Assembly: GCF_001735715.1 (NCBI RefSeq)
Contig: NZ_CP017259.1
Span: 1,919,501-1,983,500 of the forward strand
Direction of reading: 5' to 3'
Length of the DNA: 64,000 nt
From: Formosa sp. Hel3_A1_48
GTDB taxonomy: Bacteria; Bacteroidota; Bacteroidia; Flavobacteriales; Flavobacteriaceae
The position numbers and the translations under genes were made by a program. A model generated the notes under the pieces. The model made no database searches, was not told where the DNA came from, and was given only the letters and a program-made list of their open reading frames with translations. Of the stretch, positions 27,232 through 34,968 are shown in pieces. Every line of letters begins with the position of its first letter. Position 1 is the first letter of the stretch.

Positions 27232-27259
27232 TTGGTTTGAAGTAATATTAATATTTTTG
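27232..27259 (+). promoter_or_regulatory. mnmE promoter
   Basis: TTG at 27232-27234, a 17-base spacer and TATTTTTG at 27252-27259. Both elements and the spacing match the Bacteroidota consensus. The mnmE ATG follows 15 bases after the -7 box. Confidence 0.6.
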
Positions 27260-27273
27260 TCAAAAGTTTGAAT

Positions 27274-28662
27274 ATGACCAATAAGGACACCATTATTGCT
27301 CTTGCCACTGCATCTGGAGCTGGTGCCATCGCAGTATTGCGTGTTTCAGGACCAAAAGCGATAAGTGTTTCTAATACACTGTTCAAATCTATTCACGACA
27401 AAAATCTTTTGAATCAACCAACGCATACGGTGCATTTGGGGCATATTGTCGATGGTGATCGGGTTTTGGATGAAGTGCTGGTGAGTATTTATAAAAATCC
27501 ACAATCTTATACTGGAGAAGATGTCGTCGAAATTTCGTGTCACGGTAGTAGCTATATTCAGCAACAAATCCTACAGTTGTTTATAAGAAATGGCTGTCGT
27601 TCGGCCAATCCAGGCGAATTTACTTTACGTGCTTTTCTAAATGGAAAAATGGATTTAAGTCAGGCTGAAGCCGTAGCCGATTTGATTGCAAGTGACAGCG
27701 CAGCAGCGCATCAAATTGCAATGCAACAAATGCGTGGGGGTTTTAGTTCTGAAATCAAAAAGCTTCGAGAGGAATTGCTCAATTTCGCCTCTTTAATTGA
27801 ATTGGAATTAGACTTTTCAGAAGAGGATGTAGAGTTTGCCGATCGTCGCCAATTTGAAGACCTTTTGCAACGCATTGTGAAGGTTTTAAAATACCTTATT
27901 GATTCTTTTTCGACAGGAAATGTCATCAAAAATGGCGTTCCCATATCAATCATCGGAGCCCCAAATGTGGGTAAATCTACATTACTCAATGCACTTCTAA
28001 ACGAAGACAAAGCTATTGTTAGTAACATCGCCGGAACGACCCGTGATGCTATTGAAGACGAACTAATCATTGAAGGTATAAAATTCCGCTTTATTGATAC
28101 CGCAGGAATTCGTCAAACGGATGATACTGTAGAGTCAATAGGCATTAAGAAAACCTTTGCAAAAATGGCTGAATCTCAAGTCATCATTCAATTGATTGAT
28201 GCTTCTCTAATTTCAAAAGCTAATACAGCTGATATTTTAGCCTCACTCGTAGAAACTAAAGCACAATATCCTGAAAAAGAAACGCTTGTGGTGTTGAATA
28301 AAATGGATTTAGCAGACAAAGCATTGCTGTCCAAAGTCTTTTCTGAACTTGAACCATTGCACATGAGCGCAAAAACTGGCACAGGGGTAGAGTTACTCAA
28401 AACAAAACTTTTGGACATGGTCCACATGGGCAAACTTCAAAACAATGATACTATCATTACTAATGCCCGCCATTATGATGCGTTAAGGCTTGCTTTAAAA
28501 AACATACAAAAAGTACAAGTTGGGATGCAAACAGGGCTCTCTGGGGATTTGTTGGCCATAGACATTCGTGAAGCCCTCTATCATTTTGGTCGCATTACTG
28601 GCGAGATCTCTACAGACGACCTATTGGGTAATATCTTTGCTAATTTTTGTATTGGGAAGTAA
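27274..28662 (+). CDS. mnmE: tRNA modification GTPase MnmE
   Basis: K+-dependent GTPase that, with MnmG, installs (carboxymethyl)aminomethyl groups on wobble U34 of tRNAs. It has 462 residues. The N-terminal folate-binding domain has ATASGAGAIAVLRVSGP and EISCHGSSYIQQQIL. The inserted G domain has G1 GAPNVGKSTLLN near 228-239, GTTRDAIEDE, DTAGIRQTDD and NKMD. The C-terminal catalytic motif CIGK ends the protein (Cys459). The ATG at 27274 is chosen over a TTG two codons upstream. Confidence 0.97.
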   Translation: MTNKDTIIALATASGAGAIAVLRVSGPKAISVSNTLFKSIHDKNLLNQPTHTVHLGHIVDGDRVLDEVLVSIYKNPQSYTGEDVVEISCHGSSYIQQQILQLFIRNGCRSANPGEFTLRAFLNGKMDLSQAEAVADLIASDSAAAHQIAMQQMRGGFSSEIKKLREELLNFASLIELELDFSEEDVEFADRRQFEDLLQRIVKVLKYLIDSFSTGNVIKNGVPISIIGAPNVGKSTLLNALLNEDKAIVSNIAGTTRDAIEDELIIEGIKFRFIDTAGIRQTDDTVESIGIKKTFAKMAESQVIIQLIDASLISKANTADILASLVETKAQYPEKETLVVLNKMDLADKALLSKVFSELEPLHMSAKTGTGVELLKTKLLDMVHMGKLQNNDTIITNARHYDALRLALKNIQKVQVGMQTGLSGDLLAIDIREALYHFGRITGEISTDDLLGNIFANFCIGK

Positions 28663-28700
28663 TAAATATTTTTTAACATTAATAATCTATTTAATAAAAA

Positions 28701-28732
28701 AAAAGCCTGTGATAATTGTATCACAGGCTTTT
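28701..28732. terminator. Bidirectional terminator between mnmE and the T9SS gene
   Basis: A perfect 14-bp inverted repeat AAAAGCCTGTGATA / TATCACAGGCTTTT with a 4-base loop. It has A-tracts on the left and T-tracts on the right, so it can serve both the plus-strand mnmE and the convergent minus-strand gene. Confidence 0.9.
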
Positions 28733-28753
28733 AGATAGTTATGGTAGTAATAC

Positions 28754-29872
28754 TTATTCTTTGATAATTTTTACAGTTTTACTTTTGTTTTCAGCCTTGA
28801 TTTTCAGCATATACATACCAGGGTTTAAAGTACTAAGGTCTAATCTGTTGTCGTTTAGTAAATCTGCGTTAGATTTCAGTACTAATTGACCTAATTGATT
28901 AAACACTTCAACACTATCTAGCCCTGAAAGGTTATTGATTGTGACCACATCTTTCACAGGGTTTGGACTAACAACTATAGAATTAAGTTGATTATCATTA
29001 AAAGATAATACGTTTGAACTTGTTGTAAATGACCAAACAGGGGTATTGGCAGCATCAGCAGAGCCTCCAGCATTTTTGGGCACAACTTGCCAGAAGTACG
29101 TTGTTTCTGTACTAAGACCATAAAGTATATAACCGTCATTTGCTGTAGTCTCGCTAATTAAACTTAACGTTGAACTATCAGTACCAAAATAATAATCATA
29201 AGCCGTCGGCGCATCACCGGTAATACCTGGAGACCAAGTAAAAACGTAATGTTGGTCGGCAGCGGTAATAGAACCATCATTATTCATATCAGTGTCGTTA
29301 GTTAAGTCTACTGTAGCTCCATCTGCTGGATTGGGTGTTGTAGCTGGTGATGGAGCACTAGCATATTTATTAGATAATCCTAGGTCATACAAATACAATC
29401 TGTCACCATTATTATTAATCCATACAAAAGCGATATAAATACTAGAACCTTCGTATGCACTAAGGTCTGCACTTAGTGTTGCACTTGGGCTAATGTCAAC
29501 TTCGGTAAAGGATGTAATTTCAGTAAAACCAGAAGTCTGGTCAGTTGTTGACACTTGTATTGATAGCGCAGAACCATAATTATCAGTAAACTGGTCTTCA
29601 ACACTGAAGTCTAATTGAGAAGTAGTAGTAGTGATTTCGACCAGTGGTGATACCAGCCAATCTTCACATGATTCCAATCCAGATGATGCTTCCCAAGTTA
29701 TATACATGAATGGAAGTTCACCAGCATAATAGGTCCATGATTGAGCAGAACCTTCTCCATTTGCTCCAGCATATTCAACCCAGCCGCTTTCTAATGGGCT
29801 GGTTGACCAATCAAATTGGGCATAAGAAAAAAAGCCTAAAGTAAAGGCCAGTAATAAAGTAATTTTTTTCAT
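28754..29872 (-). CDS. Secreted protein with choice-of-anchor/fibronectin-like domains and T9SS C-terminal signal
   Basis: A 372-residue exported protein with a signal peptide of about 18 residues (ITLLLAFTLGFFSYAQ). Residues ~20-165 look like a cleaved-adhesin/choice-of-anchor jelly roll (WEASSGLESCEDWLVSPL). About 170-285 resemble a fibronectin-like domain containing an EF-hand/dockerin-like loop (NDTDMNNDGSITAADQH) that probably binds Ca2+. The last ~75 residues are a type A T9SS sorting domain: VSPNPVKDVVTINNLSG, VEVFNQLGQLV, LNPGMYMLKIKAENK. It is thus secreted to the surface or medium through the type IX system. The ligand is unknown. Confidence 0.88.
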   Translation of the reverse strand: MKKITLLLAFTLGFFSYAQFDWSTSPLESGWVEYAGANGEGSAQSWTYYAGELPFMYITWEASSGLESCEDWLVSPLVEITTTTSQLDFSVEDQFTDNYGSALSIQVSTTDQTSGFTEITSFTEVDISPSATLSADLSAYEGSSIYIAFVWINNNGDRLYLYDLGLSNKYASAPSPATTPNPADGATVDLTNDTDMNNDGSITAADQHYVFTWSPGITGDAPTAYDYYFGTDSSTLSLISETTANDGYILYGLSTETTYFWQVVPKNAGGSADAANTPVWSFTTSSNVLSFNDNQLNSIVVSPNPVKDVVTINNLSGLDSVEVFNQLGQLVLKSNADLLNDNRLDLSTLNPGMYMLKIKAENKSKTVKIIKE

Positions 29873-30178
29873 AAATATATTTTTTTAAATTTTGTATAAA
29901 TTTATGTATTTTTTGTTAAACAAAAAAAACAGATTTAAATTTCAATTATCATTAAATTATTTAGTGTATTTAAATATGTAATTCAATAGATAGGCGATTA
30001 CATTTGGAATAATTCAAGTCATAAATTCCTAAAACCTTATATTTAACTTGACTATTCAAAACAAAAGTGTTTAATGCTATAGCTTAAACTATTTACAAAA
30101 AATTCATAAAAAAAATTTAAATCACAAAAAAAAGCCTACCATATGGTAGACTTTATAATATAATTTTTGTTCATGTAA
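29873..30178. other. 306-bp AT-rich intergenic region
   Basis: Very AT-rich, with long A and T runs just upstream of the T9SS gene. No exact TAnnTTTG box is obvious for that gene. The right end holds the terminator of the NTF2-like lipoprotein gene (30131-30154). No coding frame is supported. Confidence 0.6.
30131..30154 (-). terminator. Terminator of the NTF2-like lipoprotein gene
   Basis: Arms AAAGCCTACCAT and ATGGTAGACTTT pair with one mismatch. On the minus strand the hairpin is followed by a run of eight T, typical of intrinsic termination, 25 bases after the stop codon at 30179. Confidence 0.75.
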
Positions 30179-30742
30179 TTATTCTGTTTGTGTAGCAACA
30201 TGAGCCTCAATCTGAGCTTGCATCCCTGAAACATCCATCCAGTCAGAGAACATGACAACTTTTCCATCCTCATTAAAAGCAATTACAGCGTACCATTTGT
30301 TATATATAGTTGCACCTGTAGCAGTGTGAGTGCCTGTCCAAGTTCCATAAACGCGAACTCCATTTGGTTCAGAGGTTGACTCTCCAACTTCGGAGTAGTA
30401 AGACCCTCCCCAATAGGCACCCTTAGAATCTATTCCTCCATCTCCAGGTAAAAAGGTTAAATTGTCAAATTCCTCAAAATATTGTTCAGCAATATTAACC
30501 ATATCGTCTTTGCCTAAAATTTTATTTCCATTCCATACCGGAGGACTCCATTTTACAGTGTCGGCCAAATAAGCTGCAACTAAGCTACTGTCTTCAGTTT
30601 CAAAACCTTTGACATGATGTTCCAAAAATGATGTGTAATTTTTTTTAAATGTATCTTTTTGTGCTTCAGTTGGTCCTGTAACAGCATCTTGACAAGATGT
30701 CAAAACAATTAGAGTCGTAAATGCTAAAAATAAATTTTTCAT
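30179..30742 (-). CDS. NTF2/SnoaL-like lipoprotein
   Basis: A 187-residue lipoprotein with signal FLAFTTLIVLTSCQD (lipobox LTSC, Cys17). The mature part is a single cone-shaped alpha+beta NTF2-like domain. The first helix includes SFLEHHVKGFETEDSSLVAA, followed by YLADTVKWSPP, GKDDMVNIAEQYFEEF and a strand-rich end (RVYGTWTGTHTATG, VIAFNEDGKVVMFSDWMD). Such domains bind small ligands or act as hydrolases or isomerases; no catalytic assignment is possible. It is flanked by its own promoter and terminator, so it is monocistronic. Confidence 0.82.
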   Translation of the reverse strand: MKNLFLAFTTLIVLTSCQDAVTGPTEAQKDTFKKNYTSFLEHHVKGFETEDSSLVAAYLADTVKWSPPVWNGNKILGKDDMVNIAEQYFEEFDNLTFLPGDGGIDSKGAYWGGSYYSEVGESTSEPNGVRVYGTWTGTHTATGATIYNKWYAVIAFNEDGKVVMFSDWMDVSGMQAQIEAHVATQTE

Positions 30743-30770
30743 ATTGTAGTGGTTTAGTTAATAATATATT

Positions 30771-30801
30771 GCAAAGTACAATCTTTATTTTTAAATCAAA
30801 A
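30771..30801 (-). promoter_or_regulatory. Candidate promoter of the NTF2-like lipoprotein gene
   Basis: Minus strand: TTTTG at 30801-30797, then about 18 bases, then TACTTTGC at 30778-30771. The -7 element is one base shorter than TAnnTTTG, so it is a near match. Confidence 0.4.
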
Positions 30802-30822
30802 ATGACTGAACTAGAATAAAGA

Positions 30823-31473
30823 TTACTGCCGTAAAACCATCAAATTGGCTTTGTAACCCGTGGTCAATAACCATTGTCCGGAGCCAATAATGCTTCCATT
30901 TTCGTCATAAACTTTAAGTTCTGCAGTATTGGGACTAGAAGTCCCTTCATTTAAGGCATAAAACTGTATAGAATTTAGCCCTTCATCCAGTTCTATATCC
31001 ATCACATAGCCCGAATTTCTAAGAACAATATTAGGGTGAAGCACAACTTTATTGAGCATCAATTTTATACGGTCACCATCTTCATATTCATGGTCACGAC
31101 ATACGATGCGTATGTATTTTGATTTTGTTTTTATGTTGCCCAAATAATAATCTTTTCCGTATTTGGATACATCTTTCTGATTTTCACTAAACTTTTGTTT
31201 GATTTCCCATGATGGATCCACCACATCTCGAGGAGCTGAAATACTTCGTTCTCGTTTCGAAAAGCCATCAATGGGCGGGATGCCCATTGTTATTTTTACA
31301 TCCTTCGTTGTTAATCCTCTTATGGGTGAAAGTTCTAGTATAGATGATGAGTTTTCATCGATCTTTCCTATTTCTTTTGCCTTAATCCGCAATGTTTTTC
31401 GTGCTGTTTCAGGTTGCGCATTACATAATTGTAACCCAATAAAAACAAAAATATAAATTAAAAATCGTTGCAT
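30823..31473 (-). CDS. Secreted protein of unknown function
   Basis: A 216-residue protein starting at the ATG at 31473, which gives a clean signal peptide (QRFLIYIFVFIGLQLCNAQ). The longer frame would place charged and polar sequence before it. After the signal comes a lysine-rich stretch (ARKTLRIKAKEIGKID) and a beta-rich remainder (DVKITMGIPPIDGF, KYIRIVCRDHEYEDGDRI). It ends with GSIIGSGQWLLTTGYKANL. No catalytic motif or known family is recognised. It lies between the NTF2-like lipoprotein and the divergent dld. Confidence 0.72.
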   Translation of the reverse strand: MQRFLIYIFVFIGLQLCNAQPETARKTLRIKAKEIGKIDENSSSILELSPIRGLTTKDVKITMGIPPIDGFSKRERSISAPRDVVDPSWEIKQKFSENQKDVSKYGKDYYLGNIKTKSKYIRIVCRDHEYEDGDRIKLMLNKVVLHPNIVLRNSGYVMDIELDEGLNSIQFYALNEGTSSPNTAELKVYDENGSIIGSGQWLLTTGYKANLMVLRQ

Positions 31474-31626
31474 ATAGGTGCACTGGTTAATGACTGTAAA
31501 GATAAACACTTGAAACAAAAAACATACCAATCTTTTTAGTTCATGTAATATAAAGTAGGTTCTTCAAATTTCATATCTTTAAGATTTGTAAATCATTCCA
31601 AAAAAAATCTTTTTATTTGCTGTAAA

Positions 31627-33321
31627 ATGACTCAAATGAAGTATAAAATCATTCAAGATTTAAAAAATATTTCTGGTGCGAAATACATCCTAACAGCAAA
31701 TTGGCACAAAAAAAGGTATTCCAAGGGCTGGCGGTATGGAGAAGGCGAGGCCTTGGCTGTTGCAAAACCAGCTACCTTATTGGAAATTTGGAAGCTTTTG
31801 GAGGTTTGTGTTTCACATGATCTTATCGTCATTATGCAAGCAGCTAATACAGGACTTACAGGTGGATCTACGCCTTACGGATATGATTATGACAGGCCAA
31901 TAGTAATCATCAATACAATGCGTGTCAATGGTATACACGTCATCAATGAAGGACAGCAAATTATTGGGTTGTCTGGAAGTACTTTATTTGGATTAGAGAA
32001 TCTATTAGAGCCTTATGGTAGAGAACCACACTCTGTAATAGGCTCTTCATGCATTGGTGCTTCTATTGTTGGTGGTGTTTGTAATAATTCTGGCGGAGCA
32101 TTGGTTAAAAGAGGTCCTGCGTACACAGAATTATCCCTTTATGCCCAAATTACTGATGAAGGCGAATTGGTACTTGTTAATGATATTGGCATAGATCTCG
32201 GGAATAATCCTGAAGAGATTTTAACAAATTTGGAGCAGAAGAAATACTCTACTCACCAAATAAAATATCCAAAAAAACGTGCCTCAGATAATACATACCA
32301 CAAAAGAGTTCGCGATGTAGATGCGGATACACCAGCACGATTTAACGCTGACGGTAGACGATTATATGCTGCGTCTGGTTGTGCCGGTAAGATTGCGGTT
32401 TTTGCTGTACGTTTGGATACTTATAAAGCGCCTAAACGCAGTCAAGTTTTTTATGTAGGCTCAAATGCTGCTAACACCTTTACACATATTAGGCGAAGTA
32501 TTTTATCAGAATTTAAAACATTGCCTTCTTCTGGTGAGTATTTGCACCGTGATTGCTATGATGCAGCCAAAAAATACAGTAAAGACACCTTTGTAATAAT
32601 CGATAAGTTAGGACCAAATTTTATCCCTAAGCTGTTTGGCTTTAAACGTAAAATAGATTTATTGGCAGAAAAGTTTAGTATTCTACCCATCAAGTTTTCT
32701 GATAAGTTAATGCAGTTTCTAAGCTACTTTTGGCCCAATCATCTGCCAAAGCGCATGGAAATGTATCGTGATAAGTACGAACACCATTGGGTTATTGAAA
32801 TGGCTGATGATGGGATTGATGAAGCCAAATTATTTTTCGCTGATTTTTTTAAATCTAATGAAGGTAATTTTTTTATATGTACCCCAAAAGAAGCAAAAAA
32901 AGCACTGCTGCACCGTTTTGTTGCCGCTAGTGCTATTGGACGCTACCACGCGCTGAATCAAAAGGATTTAGGAGAGATGATGTCTATGGATATTGCTTTA
33001 CCAAGAAATGAAAAAAACTGGTTTGAGCAGTTACCAGAAGCAATGAACGATAAATTTGAGATGAAACTTTATTACGGCCATTTATTCTGTCATGTGTTGC
33101 ACCAAAACTACATTGTAAAAAAGGGAGTTGATGCAGATGCCCTAAAACAAGAGTTGCTTAAAATTTATGATGAACGAGGTGCTGAATACCCAGCCGAACA
33201 CAATGTTGGTCACGAATATGCAGCAAAGCCTAGCTTATTTAAATTTTATAAAAAATTAGATCCAACTAATGGATTTAATCCAGGAATTGGAAAAACAAGC
33301 AAATTAAAATATTGGAAGTAA
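31627..33321 (+). CDS. dld: Quinone-dependent D-lactate dehydrogenase
   Basis: Membrane-associated FAD enzyme that oxidises D-lactate to pyruvate and passes electrons to quinone. It has 564 residues (E. coli Dld, 571). The PCMH-type FAD-binding N-terminus contains VIMQAANTGLTGGSTPYG, GREPHSVIGSSCIGASIVGG and CNNSGGALVKRGPAYTE. The central Dld membrane-binding domain is rich in Lys/Arg (about residues 330-430). The C-terminal part has YYGHLFCHVLHQNYIVKKG and AEYPAEHNVGHEYAAKP, carrying the catalytic His residues. The assignment is to the Dld family, not the GlcD type. Confidence 0.94.
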   Translation: MTQMKYKIIQDLKNISGAKYILTANWHKKRYSKGWRYGEGEALAVAKPATLLEIWKLLEVCVSHDLIVIMQAANTGLTGGSTPYGYDYDRPIVIINTMRVNGIHVINEGQQIIGLSGSTLFGLENLLEPYGREPHSVIGSSCIGASIVGGVCNNSGGALVKRGPAYTELSLYAQITDEGELVLVNDIGIDLGNNPEEILTNLEQKKYSTHQIKYPKKRASDNTYHKRVRDVDADTPARFNADGRRLYAASGCAGKIAVFAVRLDTYKAPKRSQVFYVGSNAANTFTHIRRSILSEFKTLPSSGEYLHRDCYDAAKKYSKDTFVIIDKLGPNFIPKLFGFKRKIDLLAEKFSILPIKFSDKLMQFLSYFWPNHLPKRMEMYRDKYEHHWVIEMADDGIDEAKLFFADFFKSNEGNFFICTPKEAKKALLHRFVAASAIGRYHALNQKDLGEMMSMDIALPRNEKNWFEQLPEAMNDKFEMKLYYGHLFCHVLHQNYIVKKGVDADALKQELLKIYDERGAEYPAEHNVGHEYAAKPSLFKFYKKLDPTNGFNPGIGKTSKLKYWK

Positions 33322-33324
33322 ATG

Positions 33325-33636
33325 TTATTTTGCTTTTGGTATGCGGTTTGCCCAAATTATTAAAATAACTAACCCAAATACAATCGTTGCAGCAATTACT
33401 TTTACTTGAAGTATTTCTGTAACTTTTAAGAAGTACATAATTACACTGGCATCAATTGTGGCAGCACCCGTGAGCACTAGGATGTTGCGTGCTGTTGTGC
33501 TAACTTTTTCGATGTCAATTTTCTTTTTCTTTTCTACCGACATCGTGTTGTAACCCGCCAATAGACTGGGGTGTTTTTTCACCATTAACCCGATAAAAAC
33601 CAATAGCAAGCCTGTAAAAATAAATCCTTGTAGCAT
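33325..33636 (-). CDS. DUF3784-like small membrane protein
   Basis: A 103-residue protein with three hydrophobic helices (FIFTGLLLVFIGLMV; NILVLTGAATIDASVIMYFL; VIAATIVFGLVILIIW). The GYNTMSVEKKKKIDIEK segment after the first helix is the signature of DUF3784 proteins, whose function is unknown. The start at 33636 is chosen because the longer frame upstream encodes polar sequence unlike the family and overlaps the pdxH promoter. It is convergent to dld with a 3-base gap. Confidence 0.8.
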   Translation of the reverse strand: MLQGFIFTGLLLVFIGLMVKKHPSLLAGYNTMSVEKKKKIDIEKVSTTARNILVLTGAATIDASVIMYFLKVTEILQVKVIAATIVFGLVILIIWANRIPKAK

Positions 33637-33719
33637 TTTGTGAAATTTACATGCTAAATTTAAGAAATCTAAAACATTTATTCTTTTGTAATTTTTTACT
33701 TTTGAAGAAATTAGTAGGG

Positions 33720-34367
33720 ATGAATAACGATTTAGGGAATTATAGAAAGTCTTATGATAAAGGCAGCTTGTTAGAAAGCGGTATTTCAGACAATCCTTTA
33801 GAATTATTTCAAAAGTGGTTTTCTGAAGTTGATCAGCATTTTCCACAGGATGAAACCAATGCGATGACTTTGTCTACCCTCGGTTTGGATGGCTTCCCAA
33901 AGGGCCGTGTTGTGCTTTTGAAAAAATACACGCAGCAAGGGTTCATTTTTTACACCAATTATGAAAGTGAAAAAGGAAAATCCATAATTGCTCATCCAAA
34001 AGTGAGTTTATCATTTCATTGGGCAGGCGCAGAGCGGCAAGTCATCATAAAAGGAAAAGCTGAAAAAATTGCAGCTGATGTTAGTGATGGCTATTTCGAA
34101 TCTCGTCCAAGAGGAAGTCAATTGGGCGCTCATGCTTCTCAGCAAAGTATTGTAGTCCCAAATAGACACACTTTAGAAAATCAGCTTAAAACACTAGAAG
34201 AAAAATTTAAAAACAAGTCCATTCCACGACCAGAATTTTGGGGAGGGTTTATTGTGAAACCTATTGAAATTGAATTTTGGCAAGGGCGAGCCAACAGATT
34301 ACACGATCGTATTCGTTATCAGCTTCAAAGTGATTTAAATTGGAAAATTGAACGTTTATCGCCCTGA
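33720..34367 (+). CDS. pdxH: Pyridoxamine 5'-phosphate oxidase
   Basis: FMN enzyme that makes pyridoxal 5'-phosphate from PNP or PMP. It has 215 residues (E. coli, 218). Landmarks are DNPLELFQKWF at the N-terminus, FPKGRVVLLKKYTQQGFIFY, SEKGKSIIAHP, HWAGAERQVIIKG, ESRPRGSQLGAHAS, PEFWGGFIVKP and the C-terminal signature EFWQGRANRLHDRIRY. The ATG at 33720 (MNNDLGNYRK) is preferred over a longer upstream frame. glyA, thrC and kdnA-type enzymes, which use PLP, depend on this product. Confidence 0.97.
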   Translation: MNNDLGNYRKSYDKGSLLESGISDNPLELFQKWFSEVDQHFPQDETNAMTLSTLGLDGFPKGRVVLLKKYTQQGFIFYTNYESEKGKSIIAHPKVSLSFHWAGAERQVIIKGKAEKIAADVSDGYFESRPRGSQLGAHASQQSIVVPNRHTLENQLKTLEEKFKNKSIPRPEFWGGFIVKPIEIEFWQGRANRLHDRIRYQLQSDLNWKIERLSP

Positions 34368-34383
34368 AATATTGATCTTGTTC

Positions 34384-34965
34384 TCAGCCATGTATACTTT
34401 GTGATGTTCCAAGCTTTTTCATGATTTTAGCTTCAAATTTTAATAAGCTTTCCCATTTCTGATCGACTTCAAGCCGATTACCATAGTGACGCGCAAATTT
34501 GAGAAACATGGTGTAATGGTGCGCCTCGCTAATCATCAGTTTTTTGTAGAATTTTGCTAATTTTTTATTGCTCAGATGTTCTGAAAGGAGTCTAAAGCGT
34601 TCGCAACTTCTGGCTTCAATTAATGCAGCATAAAGTAAGCGGTGTACAAGCTGAGTTGTACGGCTACCGCCTTTAGGGAAAAACGTTAAAAGCTGATGAA
34701 CATATTCATCTTTACGGTCACGACCAAGAACATATCCGTTTTCTAAAATCAAGTCATGTACCATCTTAAAATGACTCATTTCTTCTTCAACTAAAGCGGT
34801 CATTTCTTGTACCAATTCTGTATATTCAGGAAAACTAACAATAAGTGAAATGGCTGTACTGGCGGCTTTTTGTTCACAAAAGGCATGATCGGTCAGAATC
34901 TCTTCAAGATTCATTTCGGCGATATTCACCCAGCGTGGGTCGGTAGGAAGTTTTAGGCCTAACAT
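34384..34965 (-). CDS. miaE: tRNA-(ms2io6A37) hydroxylase MiaE
   Basis: Di-iron monooxygenase that hydroxylates the isopentenyl group of ms2i6A37 in tRNA. It has 193 residues. Ferritin-like four-helix ligands are visible: HAFCEQKAASTAISL, VEEEMSHFKMVHDLI (ExxH), IEARSCERFRLLSEHL and SEAHHYTMFLKFARHYG (ExxH). The stop lies 16 bases from the pdxH stop (convergent) and the start is 3 bases after dnaX, so it is probably cotranscribed with dnaX. Confidence 0.93.
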   Translation of the reverse strand: MLGLKLPTDPRWVNIAEMNLEEILTDHAFCEQKAASTAISLIVSFPEYTELVQEMTALVEEEMSHFKMVHDLILENGYVLGRDRKDEYVHQLLTFFPKGGSRTTQLVHRLLYAALIEARSCERFRLLSEHLSNKKLAKFYKKLMISEAHHYTMFLKFARHYGNRLEVDQKWESLLKFEAKIMKKLGTSQSIHG

Positions 34966-34968
34966 GAG

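Noticed and set aside
27171-27386. Minus-strand 71-codon frame antisense to the mnmE start
   Set aside because: Shadow of mnmE and its promoter; no family resemblance.
33637-33846. Extended N-terminus of the DUF3784-like protein
   Set aside because: The extension is polar, unlike the family, and overlaps the pdxH 5' region; the ATG at 33636 gives the expected membrane protein.
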